Shown: positions 26,775 to 35,588 of the stretch, one piece after another
Layout: every line of letters begins with the position of its first letter
Numbering within the stretch: position 1 is the first letter of the stretch
Assembly (NCBI GenBank): GCA_009668225.1
Contig: WJYK01000001.1
Location: forward strand, 1 to 64,000
Source: Enterobacteriaceae bacterium RIT693
GTDB taxonomy: Bacteria > Pseudomonadota > Gammaproteobacteria > Enterobacterales > Enterobacteriaceae
DNA: 64,000 nucleotides
Direction of reading: 5' to 3'
Program-made: the position numbers and the translations under genes
Notes under the pieces: generated by a model
Databases searched by the model: none
The model's input: the letters and a program-made list of their open reading frames with translations, nothing else
Told to the model about the DNA's origin: nothing

Positions 26775-28309
26775 AGCGGATTTTCCTGCCCACCGTTAAT
26801 CGTCGCCAGCAGCGCGTCAAGCGTCAGCCCCTGGGTCGGTAAATTCGCCACCAGCGCACCACGCCACATCACCAGAATACGGTCGCACAGGCCAAGCAGT
26901 TCGGTCGCGTCACTGGAAGAAACCAGCACCGAACGCCCCTGTTCGGCAAGCTGGCGGGTGCGCTGATAAATGTCGCTGCGTGCGCCAATGTCGACGCCGA
27001 GCGTAGGCTCATCGAGAATAAACAGCCGGGCGTCGGTACCCAGCCAGCGGGCAAGAATCACCTTTTGCTGATTCCCTCCGCTCATAAAGCGCACCGGCAG
27101 CTCCGGGCCCCCTGGGCGAATACTCAGCCGCGCAATCCAGTCCCGGGCTTTTTTCAGCGCCCGTGAGCGGTGCTCCCAGCCAAACGTTGCCGTGTCCGGC
27201 AGCGACGCAAGGTTAATGTTATCGGTAGCCGAAAACGGCAGGATCAGCCCCTGATGACGGCGATCGCGAGGCACCAGCGCCATACCGGCCCGGATAGCCT
27301 GTCGCGGCGAGCGGATTCGACGTGGTCGCCCCTCTATCACTATCTCGCCCTTTTTCGCCGTGCTCAGCCCGTAAAGGGCATCCACCAGCACATCCCGCCC
27401 CGCGCCCAGCAGCCCTGCAACGCCAACAATTTCGCCTTTGCGGATCTCAAAGCTGATGTCCTGCAGCTGCTGCCCGTCAGAAAGCGAACGAACGGAAATT
27501 AAAGGTTGTTCGCCCGCCGGGGCATCAGCCTCATGTTCGCGGGGGGTATAAAGCCTGTCGATTTCTCTGCCCACCATCATGTGGATGACGGCATCGGTAT
27601 TCTGCAGTACTTCGCGATCCGGATACCCCACCACTTCACCGTTGCGCAGCACGGTGCCCGCATCGCACAGCGCGGCGATTTCGTTGAGGTAGTGGGAGAT
27701 GTAAAGAATGGCGATGCCCTGCTCTTTGAGCCGCAGTATCGCATCGGACACCAGGCTTGCCTCATGAGCTTCAAGCGGGGCCGTAGGTTCATCAAAAACC
27801 ACCAGCTTAGCCGCGCCGTCGATCAGCGCTCTGGCAATTTGCACCAGCTTGCGCTCGGCAAGGCTCAGCTGCCGGATCAGGCGATCGGGGTCGAGCTCCA
27901 GCTGCCAGGTGCGGAGGAAAAAGTCTTTCGTCGCCTGCCGCATACGGCGGCTGTCCAGCAGCCCGCCGGCACGGCGATATTCCTGCCCCAGAAACACCGA
28001 CTCGGCCACGGTAAAGTGTGGGATCAGATTGAGTTCCTGGTGAATAACGCGTATGCCCTGGGCCTCAATGGCCGAAGGCTTACCAAGCGGAAGCGGAATG
28101 CCGTCGAGCGTGGCCGTGCCGCCATCAGCCTGGTAAACCCCGGCAAGAATTTTAATTAAGGTGGATTTGCCTGCGCCGTTTTCACCAATAAGCCCGTGGA
28201 TTTCACCGGGGCCAATCGTCAGCGTGACCGCGTTTAACGCGGTCACATTGGCAAAGCGCTTACTGATGCGGTCCATTACCAGACCGCGTTGCGTTTTTGC
28301 AGCGTTCAC
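26771..28309 (-). CDS. Sugar ABC transporter ATP-binding protein with two ABC domains
   Basis: A 512-residue ATPase of the RbsA/XylG/LsrA type. The first domain has Walker A GENGAGKS and the sequence LSLAERKLVQIARALI in place of a canonical LSGGQ; its Walker B region is LVVFDEPTAPL. The second domain has a degenerate Walker A (GLLGAGRD), MSGGNQQKVILARWL and LFILDEPTLGVDIGA. Degenerate second Walker A is normal in this family. It overlaps the binding-protein gene by one base and the permease by four. Confidence 0.93.
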   Translation of the reverse strand: MNAAKTQRGLVMDRISKRFANVTALNAVTLTIGPGEIHGLIGENGAGKSTLIKILAGVYQADGGTATLDGIPLPLGKPSAIEAQGIRVIHQELNLIPHFTVAESVFLGQEYRRAGGLLDSRRMRQATKDFFLRTWQLELDPDRLIRQLSLAERKLVQIARALIDGAAKLVVFDEPTAPLEAHEASLVSDAILRLKEQGIAILYISHYLNEIAALCDAGTVLRNGEVVGYPDREVLQNTDAVIHMMVGREIDRLYTPREHEADAPAGEQPLISVRSLSDGQQLQDISFEIRKGEIVGVAGLLGAGRDVLVDALYGLSTAKKGEIVIEGRPRRIRSPRQAIRAGMALVPRDRRHQGLILPFSATDNINLASLPDTATFGWEHRSRALKKARDWIARLSIRPGGPELPVRFMSGGNQQKVILARWLGTDARLFILDEPTLGVDIGARSDIYQRTRQLAEQGRSVLVSSSDATELLGLCDRILVMWRGALVANLPTQGLTLDALLATINGGQENPL

Positions 28310-29289
28310 TACTTCAGCTCACCGTAGCCCAGTTTTTTGTACACGGCTTTGGCTTCATCCGGGCCTTTCACCGGGATAACCGGGATAAAGGTCTGGGCGG
28401 GCAGCTTCTGGCCTGCGAAGTAGCGCGCCACGTTTTCGGCAGAAGTCTGGCCAATCAGGTGCGGCTGCTGAGCAACGTTGGCCACCAGCGGGCTGTCTTT
28501 TTCGGCCATGATTTCCAGCGTTTCCGGGCCTGCGTCGATAGCGGTCACCTTCACGTCTTTATCACGTCCGGTCTCTTCCAGCGCCTGAACGATGCCGATA
28601 GCCGGCTGGTCCCAGCAGGCTACATGGATAGCATCCAGCTTGCCTTTCGGGTACTGGCTGAGTAATTCGAGGGTTTTCTTACGCGCATCTTCCGGCGAGT
28701 TAGCAAATTGCTCTGCCAGCTCCGGCTGAATAATTTTAATACCTGGATAGTCCTGCAGGACATATTTCCATTGGTCATAACGTATGCCGCAAATGCGTAA
28801 TGAATTAGAGAACGCATTAAATACCGCGACGTTACCTTTACCACCAAGCGCATCGGCCATATAACGGCCAATCGTTGAACCCAGCGTGTAGTTGTCGGAC
28901 GTGGTGTTATTCACGGAAGACGGCGAAACATGGTCAACGGTAAATACCGGAATACCGGCATCACGTAATGCTTTGAATTTTGGCTCAACGGCACTGTCGC
29001 CCAAAATACTAATTACCGCATCAACCTTACGGGACAGAAGAATATCGTGGTTATTGGCATGAACCTGGTTGTCCCTGCCGCCATCAACGCCGATAACCTT
29101 GCCGCCCAGCTTCTCCACTTCTTCGGTCGCGCCCTTGTAGGCTTCGCGATCCCAAAAATGCTGAGTGCCCACCACGGCAACGCCGATTGTTTTCCCCTGT
29201 AACGAAAGCGTGTCTGCGGCGAAAGCAGCGCCAGATGCCAGTGACATCAGCCCAATAGCCGCAGATAAAAGTCTTTTTTGAACCTTCAT
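28309..29289 (-). CDS. Periplasmic sugar-binding protein (RbsB/XylF-like)
   Basis: A 326-residue type I periplasmic binding protein with signal peptide MKVQKRLLSAAIGLMSLASG...AFA. Mature part begins ADTLSLQGKTIGVAVVGTQHFWDREAYKG, with GVDGGRDNQVH, FTVDHVSPSSVNNTTSDNY and a hinge-type AIDAGPE region. The frame continues upstream to 29319, but AGGATAA precedes the 29289 ATG. The ligand could be a pentose, deoxypentose or related compound. It leads the ABC-PfkB operon, whose promoter carries the 13-bp motif also found before the MtnB-like operon. Confidence 0.9.
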   Translation of the reverse strand: MKVQKRLLSAAIGLMSLASGAAFAADTLSLQGKTIGVAVVGTQHFWDREAYKGATEEVEKLGGKVIGVDGGRDNQVHANNHDILLSRKVDAVISILGDSAVEPKFKALRDAGIPVFTVDHVSPSSVNNTTSDNYTLGSTIGRYMADALGGKGNVAVFNAFSNSLRICGIRYDQWKYVLQDYPGIKIIQPELAEQFANSPEDARKKTLELLSQYPKGKLDAIHVACWDQPAIGIVQALEETGRDKDVKVTAIDAGPETLEIMAEKDSPLVANVAQQPHLIGQTSAENVARYFAGQKLPAQTFIPVIPVKGPDEAKAVYKKLGYGELK

Positions 29290-29319
29290 TGCTATAATTA
29301 TCCTGTATTCATCGTTCAC

Positions 29320-29710
29320 TAAAGCGACAGCATGACAACAAGCTTTATCTAGCCCAAATAAAAAATAGATATATCTTATACTTTCACAGCCATGCCATTA
29401 AGTCACTTTAGAATGAGGCAAAAGAACATGAAAAAAACACATGTAAAACATACAACAAGAAAATAATTCAACCACATCAAACTCATGGATTAATTATTTT
29501 TTGGGCAAAAACAAAATGCCTCAAAATAAAATTAAACGGCGATATACTCTCGCCAGTTAATTATAAATCCTGCCAGCCAATATAAATGAAACAGTATTCG
29601 CTAAAGTTTAGCTCCTTTACCTGATTTTTCATCGTCAGACGGATTTCCTCTTTGCTCCCGCCTCCTCGTATGATGCCGCTTTAGCCCTATCGATAACGCA
29701 TGGTATTAGC
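29320..29710. other. AT-rich divergent intergenic region
   Basis: About 390 bp between the sugar-binding-protein gene and the BisC-like gene. It is clearly AT-richer than its neighbours and holds the shared 13-bp motif near its left side. No coding frame or RNA gene is apparent. Confidence 0.5.
29368..29380 (-). promoter_or_regulatory. Motif GATATATCTTATA in the sugar ABC operon promoter
   Basis: Identical to 20500-20512. It lies 79 bp before the binding-protein start and contains the palindrome AGATATATCT (29367-29376). On the coding strand it reads TATAAGATATATC and may overlap the -10 element. Confidence 0.45.
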
Positions 29711-32017
29711 ATGAAAGCGGAACATCAGCTGGCGGTAATGCACTGGGGAACCTACCGGGTCACCACCGAGGGCGAGCGTATCGCCGCCATTTCTCCCGTC
29801 TCCTGGGATAAAAATCCTTCCCGTATCGGCCAGTCTCTGGCTGACGCCGTTACCGGCAATACGCGCATTCGCCGCCCGGCGGTTCGTCTCGGCTATCTGC
29901 AAAACGGCCCGGCCTCTCGTGAAGGCAGAGGGAAAGAACCGTTTGTCGAGGTGAGCTGGGAGCAGGCGCTGGATCTGCTGGCGCGGGACCTCCGCTCGGT
30001 GCAGGAGCGTTGCGGCAACGAGGCGATTTTTGGCGGCTCTTATGGCTGGGCCAGCGCCGGGCGCTTTCACCATGCCCAAAGCCAGCTGCACCGTTTTCTT
30101 AAAGGCTTTGGCGGCTACACCGCCAGTACAAATACCTACAGCAGCGCGGCCGGAGAACGGATCCTGCCGCATATTCTTGGCCCGTTAAGCCCGCTGCATA
30201 AGCAACACACTCATTTCTCGGTGCTGGCAGAACATTGCGAGATGTTCGTGGCCATCGGGGGATTGCCGCTCAGAAACGCCCAGGTCAACGGCGGCGGCGC
30301 AAACGACCACATGTTGAAGCACTGGCTGGAACGCCTTGAGCAAAACGGCGTGCAGTTCGTGAATATCAGCCCGGTGCAAAACGATCTCAGCGCCGTCGAA
30401 AGCGCCCGCTGGCTGGCGATTCGCCCCGGTACGGATACGGCGCTGCTGCTGGCGCTGTGCCATACGCTGATTGCCGAGTCCCTGCACGATATGGCCTTTA
30501 TCAGCAGCCATACCGTCGGCTTCGAGCAGCTGCGCCGCTATCTTTTTGGCGAGCACGACGGCGTGCCGAAAACCGCGGGCTGGGCGGCCGGCATTACCGG
30601 CATTGATGCCGAACAAATCTTAACGCTGGCTCGTACCATGGCGGGCAAGCGCACGATGATCAATATTTCCTGGTCCGTTCAGCGCGCCCGCCAGGGAGAG
30701 CAGGCGTACTGGGCAACCGTGGCGCTGACTTCCCTGCTTGGCCAGATTGGTACGCCCGGGGGAGGTTTGGCTTTCGGCTATGCCTGTACCAACCTTGCCG
30801 GTGCTGCACGGGTGCCTTTCTCTGGCCCTCGCCTTCCTGCCGGTGAGAACAAGATAAAAACGGCAATCCCTGTAGCTCGCTTATCGGATATGCTGCTGAA
30901 TCCCGGCGGTGAATATGAATTTGATGGCAAGCTTTGCCGTTATCCCGACATCCGCCTCGTCTACTGGGCGGGTGGCAACGCCTTCCACCATCATCAGGAT
31001 CTCAATCGCCTGGTTGAAGCCTGGCGTCGCCCGGAAACCGTCGTTGCCCATGAGCAATACTGGACAGCGCAGGCGAAGTTTTCCGACATTGTGTTGCCGG
31101 TGACCACGTCCCTTGAGCGTGACGATATTGGCAGCGGCAGCCATGACGGCTTTATGATTGCCATGCGCCAGCAAATGCCGGCGCTGGCTGAAGCTCAGGA
31201 TGACTACACCATTTTCTGCGGGCTGGCGAAAAGGCTGGGCTTTTACGAAACCTTCAGCGAAGGGCGTACCGCGGCGGACTGGCTGCCGCATCTGTATGAG
31301 TCCTCAAGAGAAAGAGCGCAGGAGGACGGCGTCGAGCTTCCGCCTTTTGACGCCTTCTGGGAACAAGGAAAACTGGAGTTCCCCCCTCCCGCTAAGCCAC
31401 AAATTTTCCTCGCCGATTTCCGCGCTGACCCTGAGCGTTTCCCGCTGTCCACGCCGTCGGGAAAAATCGAGCTTTATTCAGAAACCGTGGCAGGGTTTGG
31501 CTACCGGGAGTGCCCGGGCTATCCGTTTTGGGATGAGGAAGAGGCCAATTACCAGCAAAAGCAGGCACAAGAGTGGCCTTTGCATCTGCTTTCCAGCCAG
31601 CCGCGAACCCGGCTTCACAGCCAGTACGACCACGGCAGCGTTAGCCGGGCAACCAAAATTCACGGGCGTGAACCGCTGTGGATGCACCCGACGGATGCTG
31701 AAAAACGGGGGATCCGGGAAGGTGAAGTGGTGAAGGTCTTTAACAGTCGGGGGGCGATACTGGCGGGCGTTCATATCAGCGACCAAATCCTGCCGGGCGT
31801 GGTTCAGATCTCTACCGGAGCATGGTACGACCCGATGGATCCTTCCACGCCGGGCTCTTTGGACAAGCACGGCAATCCGAATGTGTTGACCGAGGATCGA
31901 GGTTCTTCACGCCTCGGCCAGGGCTGCAGCGCCCAAAGCTGCCGGGTGGAAATAGAGCTTTGGCGCGAAGTACTCCCGCCGATTACCGCGTTTGATCCAC
32001 CGGCTTTCGTAGCCTGA
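29711..32017 (+). CDS. BisC/DMSO-reductase-family molybdopterin oxidoreductase
   Basis: A 768-residue molybdoenzyme using bis-molybdopterin guanine dinucleotide. The N-terminal segment lacks both a twin-arginine signal peptide and an iron-sulfur cysteine motif, as in cytosolic biotin sulfoxide reductase BisC. The likely molybdenum ligand is S115 in GGSYGWASAGRFHHAQ. The C-terminal molydopterin-binding domain includes LLSSQPRTRLHSQYD and GEVVKVFNSRGAILAGV. Substrates would be S- or N-oxides such as oxidised biotin or methionine sulfoxide. It is divergent from the sugar ABC operon and convergent, with a 4-bp gap, with a LysR gene. Confidence 0.88.
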   Translation: MKAEHQLAVMHWGTYRVTTEGERIAAISPVSWDKNPSRIGQSLADAVTGNTRIRRPAVRLGYLQNGPASREGRGKEPFVEVSWEQALDLLARDLRSVQERCGNEAIFGGSYGWASAGRFHHAQSQLHRFLKGFGGYTASTNTYSSAAGERILPHILGPLSPLHKQHTHFSVLAEHCEMFVAIGGLPLRNAQVNGGGANDHMLKHWLERLEQNGVQFVNISPVQNDLSAVESARWLAIRPGTDTALLLALCHTLIAESLHDMAFISSHTVGFEQLRRYLFGEHDGVPKTAGWAAGITGIDAEQILTLARTMAGKRTMINISWSVQRARQGEQAYWATVALTSLLGQIGTPGGGLAFGYACTNLAGAARVPFSGPRLPAGENKIKTAIPVARLSDMLLNPGGEYEFDGKLCRYPDIRLVYWAGGNAFHHHQDLNRLVEAWRRPETVVAHEQYWTAQAKFSDIVLPVTTSLERDDIGSGSHDGFMIAMRQQMPALAEAQDDYTIFCGLAKRLGFYETFSEGRTAADWLPHLYESSRERAQEDGVELPPFDAFWEQGKLEFPPPAKPQIFLADFRADPERFPLSTPSGKIELYSETVAGFGYRECPGYPFWDEEEANYQQKQAQEWPLHLLSSQPRTRLHSQYDHGSVSRATKIHGREPLWMHPTDAEKRGIREGEVVKVFNSRGAILAGVHISDQILPGVVQISTGAWYDPMDPSTPGSLDKHGNPNVLTEDRGSSRLGQGCSAQSCRVEIELWREVLPPITAFDPPAFVA

Positions 32018-32021
32018 GAGA

Positions 32022-32927
32022 TTAGGTAATATTCTCCTGCAACCTCTCGGCGAGCGCGCTTTTCAGAAAAGCAGCACAGGCGCTGACCTCGCGAGAGGCT
32101 TTATTGATCGGCGGATAAAGTAAAAAGGCGCTGAACGACGGGACGGTGTACTCCGGCAGCAGCGCGATAAGCTGGACGTTTTTCAGCGCGGGTTGGCATA
32201 CCGGATATTGCAGCACGCCGAGGGCTTCACCCGCCATGAGGACCGTGTAGAGCGGCCGCCAGTGGTTAGCGCTGAACACCACGTTCAACCGGGCGCTAAC
32301 AATCTGTTTATCCTGTGAGAGAAGCGGCAGGCGGCTGTCGTTAAACAGGCCGGATACACGCGCAAAAGCGTGATGGATAAGCTCATCCGGAGAGGCAGGC
32401 GTACCGCTTCGCGCCAGATAGTCTGGCGAAGCAACCAGCACCCGCCGCACATCACCCAGCGGATGCGCCACAAAATCGCCCTCGCCGGGGTCGCCAAGCC
32501 TGAAAGAAATATCGACGCCCTCCGTAACCGGATCGACGACACGGTCATTCAAGACCAGCTCAATATTGAGTTCAGGGTATTTTGCTCTCAGCTTTAACAA
32601 GGCGGGCATCAGGACTTCTTCCCCCGCGCCATAAGGCGCCGCGATACGAATCAGCCCTTTTAATGCCACCCGCTCATCCACGACCGCCAGCGCAAGATCT
32701 GCCGCTGAAATCGCGACTTTACTGCGCTCATAGAACAAAGCGCCGCTGTCGGTCAGCGACATTCGGCGCGTGTTGCGCCGCAGCAGACGGGTGCCAAGAT
32801 GAGCCTCAAGCCGCTCTATCCTCTCACTCACCGCCGGCTGTCCGATGCCAATATCGCGCGCGGCGGCGGACATACTGCCCCGCTCCACCACCCGCACATA
32901 GATGCGCATTGCCGCCAAAAGATCCAT
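32022..32927 (-). CDS. LysR-family transcriptional regulator
   Basis: A 301-residue LysR regulator: winged helix-turn-helix at residues about 1-60 (RGSMSAAARDIGIGQPAVSERIERLE, RLLRRNTRRMSLT) and a substrate-binding domain from about residue 90 (LKGLIRIAAPYGAGEEVLMPAL). The layout resembles the CrgA/DsdC-like subgroup. It is divergent from the AHL-lactonase-like gene with a 134-bp gap and is the most likely regulator of it. Effector unknown. Confidence 0.9.
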   Translation of the reverse strand: MDLLAAMRIYVRVVERGSMSAAARDIGIGQPAVSERIERLEAHLGTRLLRRNTRRMSLTDSGALFYERSKVAISAADLALAVVDERVALKGLIRIAAPYGAGEEVLMPALLKLRAKYPELNIELVLNDRVVDPVTEGVDISFRLGDPGEGDFVAHPLGDVRRVLVASPDYLARSGTPASPDELIHHAFARVSGLFNDSRLPLLSQDKQIVSARLNVVFSANHWRPLYTVLMAGEALGVLQYPVCQPALKNVQLIALLPEYTVPSFSAFLLYPPINKASREVSACAAFLKSALAERLQENIT

Positions 32928-33061
32928 TCGCTCAGTATATCGGTTTATCCGATAGATGAAAGCAGCGGCAGAGACCTACTGCGCCAGTACGATTTAGATA
33001 AAACTGATGCCTGGTGGCGCTTATGTCGCTTCTTCAGCCCTTATTAATCAGGAGAATTATC

Positions 33062-33844
33062 ATGACAGAGATCAGGCTTTATCTTTTCCAGTCCGGCACT
33101 CAACGCTGCAAATATCACGATATCAGGATGAATCAGGGGGAAGGCAGAAGCTACGAAATCCCCGTACCCTGGTTTCTTCTGACCCACCCCAAAGGCCACA
33201 CGATTATTGACGGCGGGCTGGCTGCGGAAGGCCTGGCCGATCCCCGAGCGTACTGGGGAAATTCGGTCGATCATTATCAGCCATTAATGACGGAAGAACA
33301 GGGATGCGTGGCGCAGCTGCGTGCGCTGGGCATTCAGCCCGAAGAGATTCGCTATGTCTTACTTTCCCACCTGCATTCCGACCATACCGGCGCGATTGGA
33401 CGCTTTCCAAATGCCTTACATATTGTGCAGCAGCAGGAATACGACTATGCCTTTAAGCCTGACTGGTTCGCCGCAGGCGCCTACTGCCGCAATGATTTTG
33501 CCCGCCCACACCTGGACTGGCGGCTGCTTGATGAGGACGGTTTTGATCTGTACGGCGACGGAACGCTGCGCTGTATCTCAACGCCGGGTCATTCGCCCGG
33601 CCACCAGTCATTCCTGATTACGCTTGCCAGCGGCCTGAGCCTCACTCTCGCGATTGATGCCGCCTATACGCTGGATCATTTTTACGATCGCGCGCTTCCG
33701 GGTTTTATGACTTCGGCCAGTGACGCGGCACGCTCGGTAGCAAAACTCCGGGCGTTAACCGAGCAGCACGCGGCAAAACTGGTTCCCGGTCACGACCCCG
33801 ACGCCTGGCCGCAGCTTACGCTGGCGCCAGGTTGGTACGAATGA
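33062..33844 (+). CDS. Metallo-beta-lactamase-fold hydrolase, N-acyl homoserine lactonase-like
   Basis: A 260-residue metallohydrolase with the intact dinuclear motif SHLHSDHTG (H103, H105, D107, H108), then TPGHSPGHQS, an Asp-bearing LAIDAAYT and PGHDPDAW. The N-terminal order (YLFQSGTQRCKYHDIRMNQGEGRSYEIPVPWFLLTHP) and size fit the AttM/AiiA lactonase family, which opens the lactone ring of quorum-sensing signals. The frame opens at 33014, but CAGGAG precedes the ATG at 33062. Substrate is not proven; other lactones are possible. No luxI/luxR gene is nearby. Confidence 0.82.
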   Translation: MTEIRLYLFQSGTQRCKYHDIRMNQGEGRSYEIPVPWFLLTHPKGHTIIDGGLAAEGLADPRAYWGNSVDHYQPLMTEEQGCVAQLRALGIQPEEIRYVLLSHLHSDHTGAIGRFPNALHIVQQQEYDYAFKPDWFAAGAYCRNDFARPHLDWRLLDEDGFDLYGDGTLRCISTPGHSPGHQSFLITLASGLSLTLAIDAAYTLDHFYDRALPGFMTSASDAARSVAKLRALTEQHAAKLVPGHDPDAWPQLTLAPGWYE

Positions 33845-33864
33845 GGCTTGTAATATGCTGACTT

Positions 33865-34524
33865 TTATAATGAAATCGCCAGTAAGACAATAAACAGGAG
33901 CCCGACGTAAATTCTTGCGTGCAGCACGTCCGGAATCGGGGGGATACGTTTTCTGGCAAACCGTATCCCTGATGCCCCGTCCACCGTTAACAACGCCAGG
34001 ATTTGCAGGTCGATATACCCGAGATAACCGCTTTACGTAACCACGCTACCGCCGACTCCCAACAGCGCCGCGATAAGGCCAATACCGCTGCCGCCAAAAC
34101 AGGACACAGCGACAGTTAGCCTGTGTTTTTGAGGCGGGGTAAAAAATCCTTTTCTCACAAGGCAATCGCCGAGGGTAATCACCATATAAACGATGAAAAA
34201 CCCTCGGATGGCCTTGTCCTGAAGCAGCCCGGCGCACAGCGATCCCAGCAGGGCGCCTGCGGCAATAAACGCCGTCAGTGGAAATAAGCCAACCGGCAAC
34301 CCGCCGCTACGCCAGTTTTGATAGCTTGCCCAACCTGAATTAAACACCATCACCGCCGTGGATGTGGCGATAGCAATATGCATCGCGTAATGCGTAAGCT
34401 CCGGCTGAACAACGGTAATTTGATAGACCAAAGGGACGACGACAAATCCACCGCCGAAACCCAACAGCACGGTAATAAGCCCTGTTATAAACCCCGAAAA
34501 AACAATAAGTAAAATGTCGATCAC
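33865..34524 (-). pseudogene. Decayed TSUP (TauE/SafE) permease
   Basis: The N-terminal half begins near a GTG at 34524 and reads VIDILLIVFSGFITGLITVLLGFGGGFVVVPLV, typical of TSUP carriers. At 34033-34035 an in-frame TAA follows GVGGSVVT. After it the same frame continues as SGYLGYIDLQILALLTVDGASGIRFARK and ends at 33865. Family members carry about 50-60 more residues at this point, so an internal deletion plus a stop is the simplest reading. The remains total about 219 codons. TSUP proteins export sulfite, sulfonates or related anions. Confidence 0.75.
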
Positions 34525-34640
34525 CGATTCAGTTCCCCAAGAAAAGCCGAGCCAAAAGCTTATCGCCTTGCCCGCTGGCTTCCCATTCCTGAACCGCTCA
34601 TTTATCCTTGCGAATCGGTCAATCGAGGAGCACCCCGAAG

Positions 34641-35588
34641 ATGCGTAACGTGCATATTGATGATTACGAGGATATCGAAAGGGACATTGTGGCCGTGGGG
34701 AATGATTATGCGTCAGGGTACATTCTGAAGGAACATAGCCATGCCCGAGTACAGGTGCTGTACGGCGCAACGGGGATCATGCACGTCACCACGGCATCAG
34801 GAAGCTGGACGGTGCCTCCGCAGCATGCGGTACTCATTCCTTCTCGTATGCCGCACAGCGTCCAATTTATTGGCGTATCCACCCGAAGTCTGTACATCAA
34901 ACCTGAGGTTGCCGGTACGTTATTTCCCGCTACCGGCTGCCGGGTTTTCATCGTTTCGCCCCTGCTGCGGCAATTGCTGATTGAGGCGGTGTCTTTAGAT
35001 CCGCTCTATGATTCCGTGCGGGATAGCAGCCTGGTAACGCTGCTTCTGCAGGAACTGGCGAAAATACCAACAAGGCAGTTTGACATTCCCCTTCCGCAGG
35101 AAGCCGCGCTGCGGCAACGGTGCCTGAATTTCTTACGAAAACCGGTTATTCAGGCCCGGGCCGAGCAATGGGCCAGAGATCTTTGCATGAGCGACAGTAC
35201 GTTTCGCAGGCATTTTATTAAGCAGACGGGTATCTCTTTTCTGGCCTGGCGGCAGCGAGCCTGCGTGGTCGTCGCGTTGTCTAAGCTGGTCGAAGGAGCA
35301 CCGGTGAACGAAGTCGCGTTGTCGATGGGTTATGACAGCAGCTCTGCTTTTTCAACTATGTTCAGGCGGATTACCATCAGGATCCATCAAGCGCCCTCCT
35401 CGCTGAGCGGCAAGGGTAAACTTATCGTAATGAGCAGCCCGCCCCTGGCAGGCAGACTGGCGCGGATGTGGCCCTCGTGCGCCTCACAAATTTCCCTCGC
35501 AATAGAAAGCCCCAGCCCGCTGCCGCCTGAATCTCTGGCTCGCGAGCGCTCTCCACGCGTGAAGCGCTCAAAAATATGGGGCAGATAA
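34641..35588 (+). CDS. AraC-family regulator with an abnormal C-terminal end
   Basis: A cupin-type sensing domain (HSHARVQVLYGATGIMHV; PPQHAVLIPSRMPHSVQFIG) is followed by a double helix-turn-helix (WARDLCMSDSTFRRHFIKQTGISFLAWRQ; NEVALSMGYDSSSAFSTMFRRIT). After FRRIT (about 35377) the expected GxxPSxY ending is replaced by about 70 residues read antisense to the histidine kinase gene. The 3' end has probably been lost in a rearrangement, so DNA binding by the second motif may still be possible but is doubtful. The start at 34641 has a GAGGAG site. It is divergent from the decayed TSUP gene. Confidence 0.72.
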   Translation: MRNVHIDDYEDIERDIVAVGNDYASGYILKEHSHARVQVLYGATGIMHVTTASGSWTVPPQHAVLIPSRMPHSVQFIGVSTRSLYIKPEVAGTLFPATGCRVFIVSPLLRQLLIEAVSLDPLYDSVRDSSLVTLLLQELAKIPTRQFDIPLPQEAALRQRCLNFLRKPVIQARAEQWARDLCMSDSTFRRHFIKQTGISFLAWRQRACVVVALSKLVEGAPVNEVALSMGYDSSSAFSTMFRRITIRIHQAPSSLSGKGKLIVMSSPPLAGRLARMWPSCASQISLAIESPSPLPPESLARERSPRVKRSKIWGR

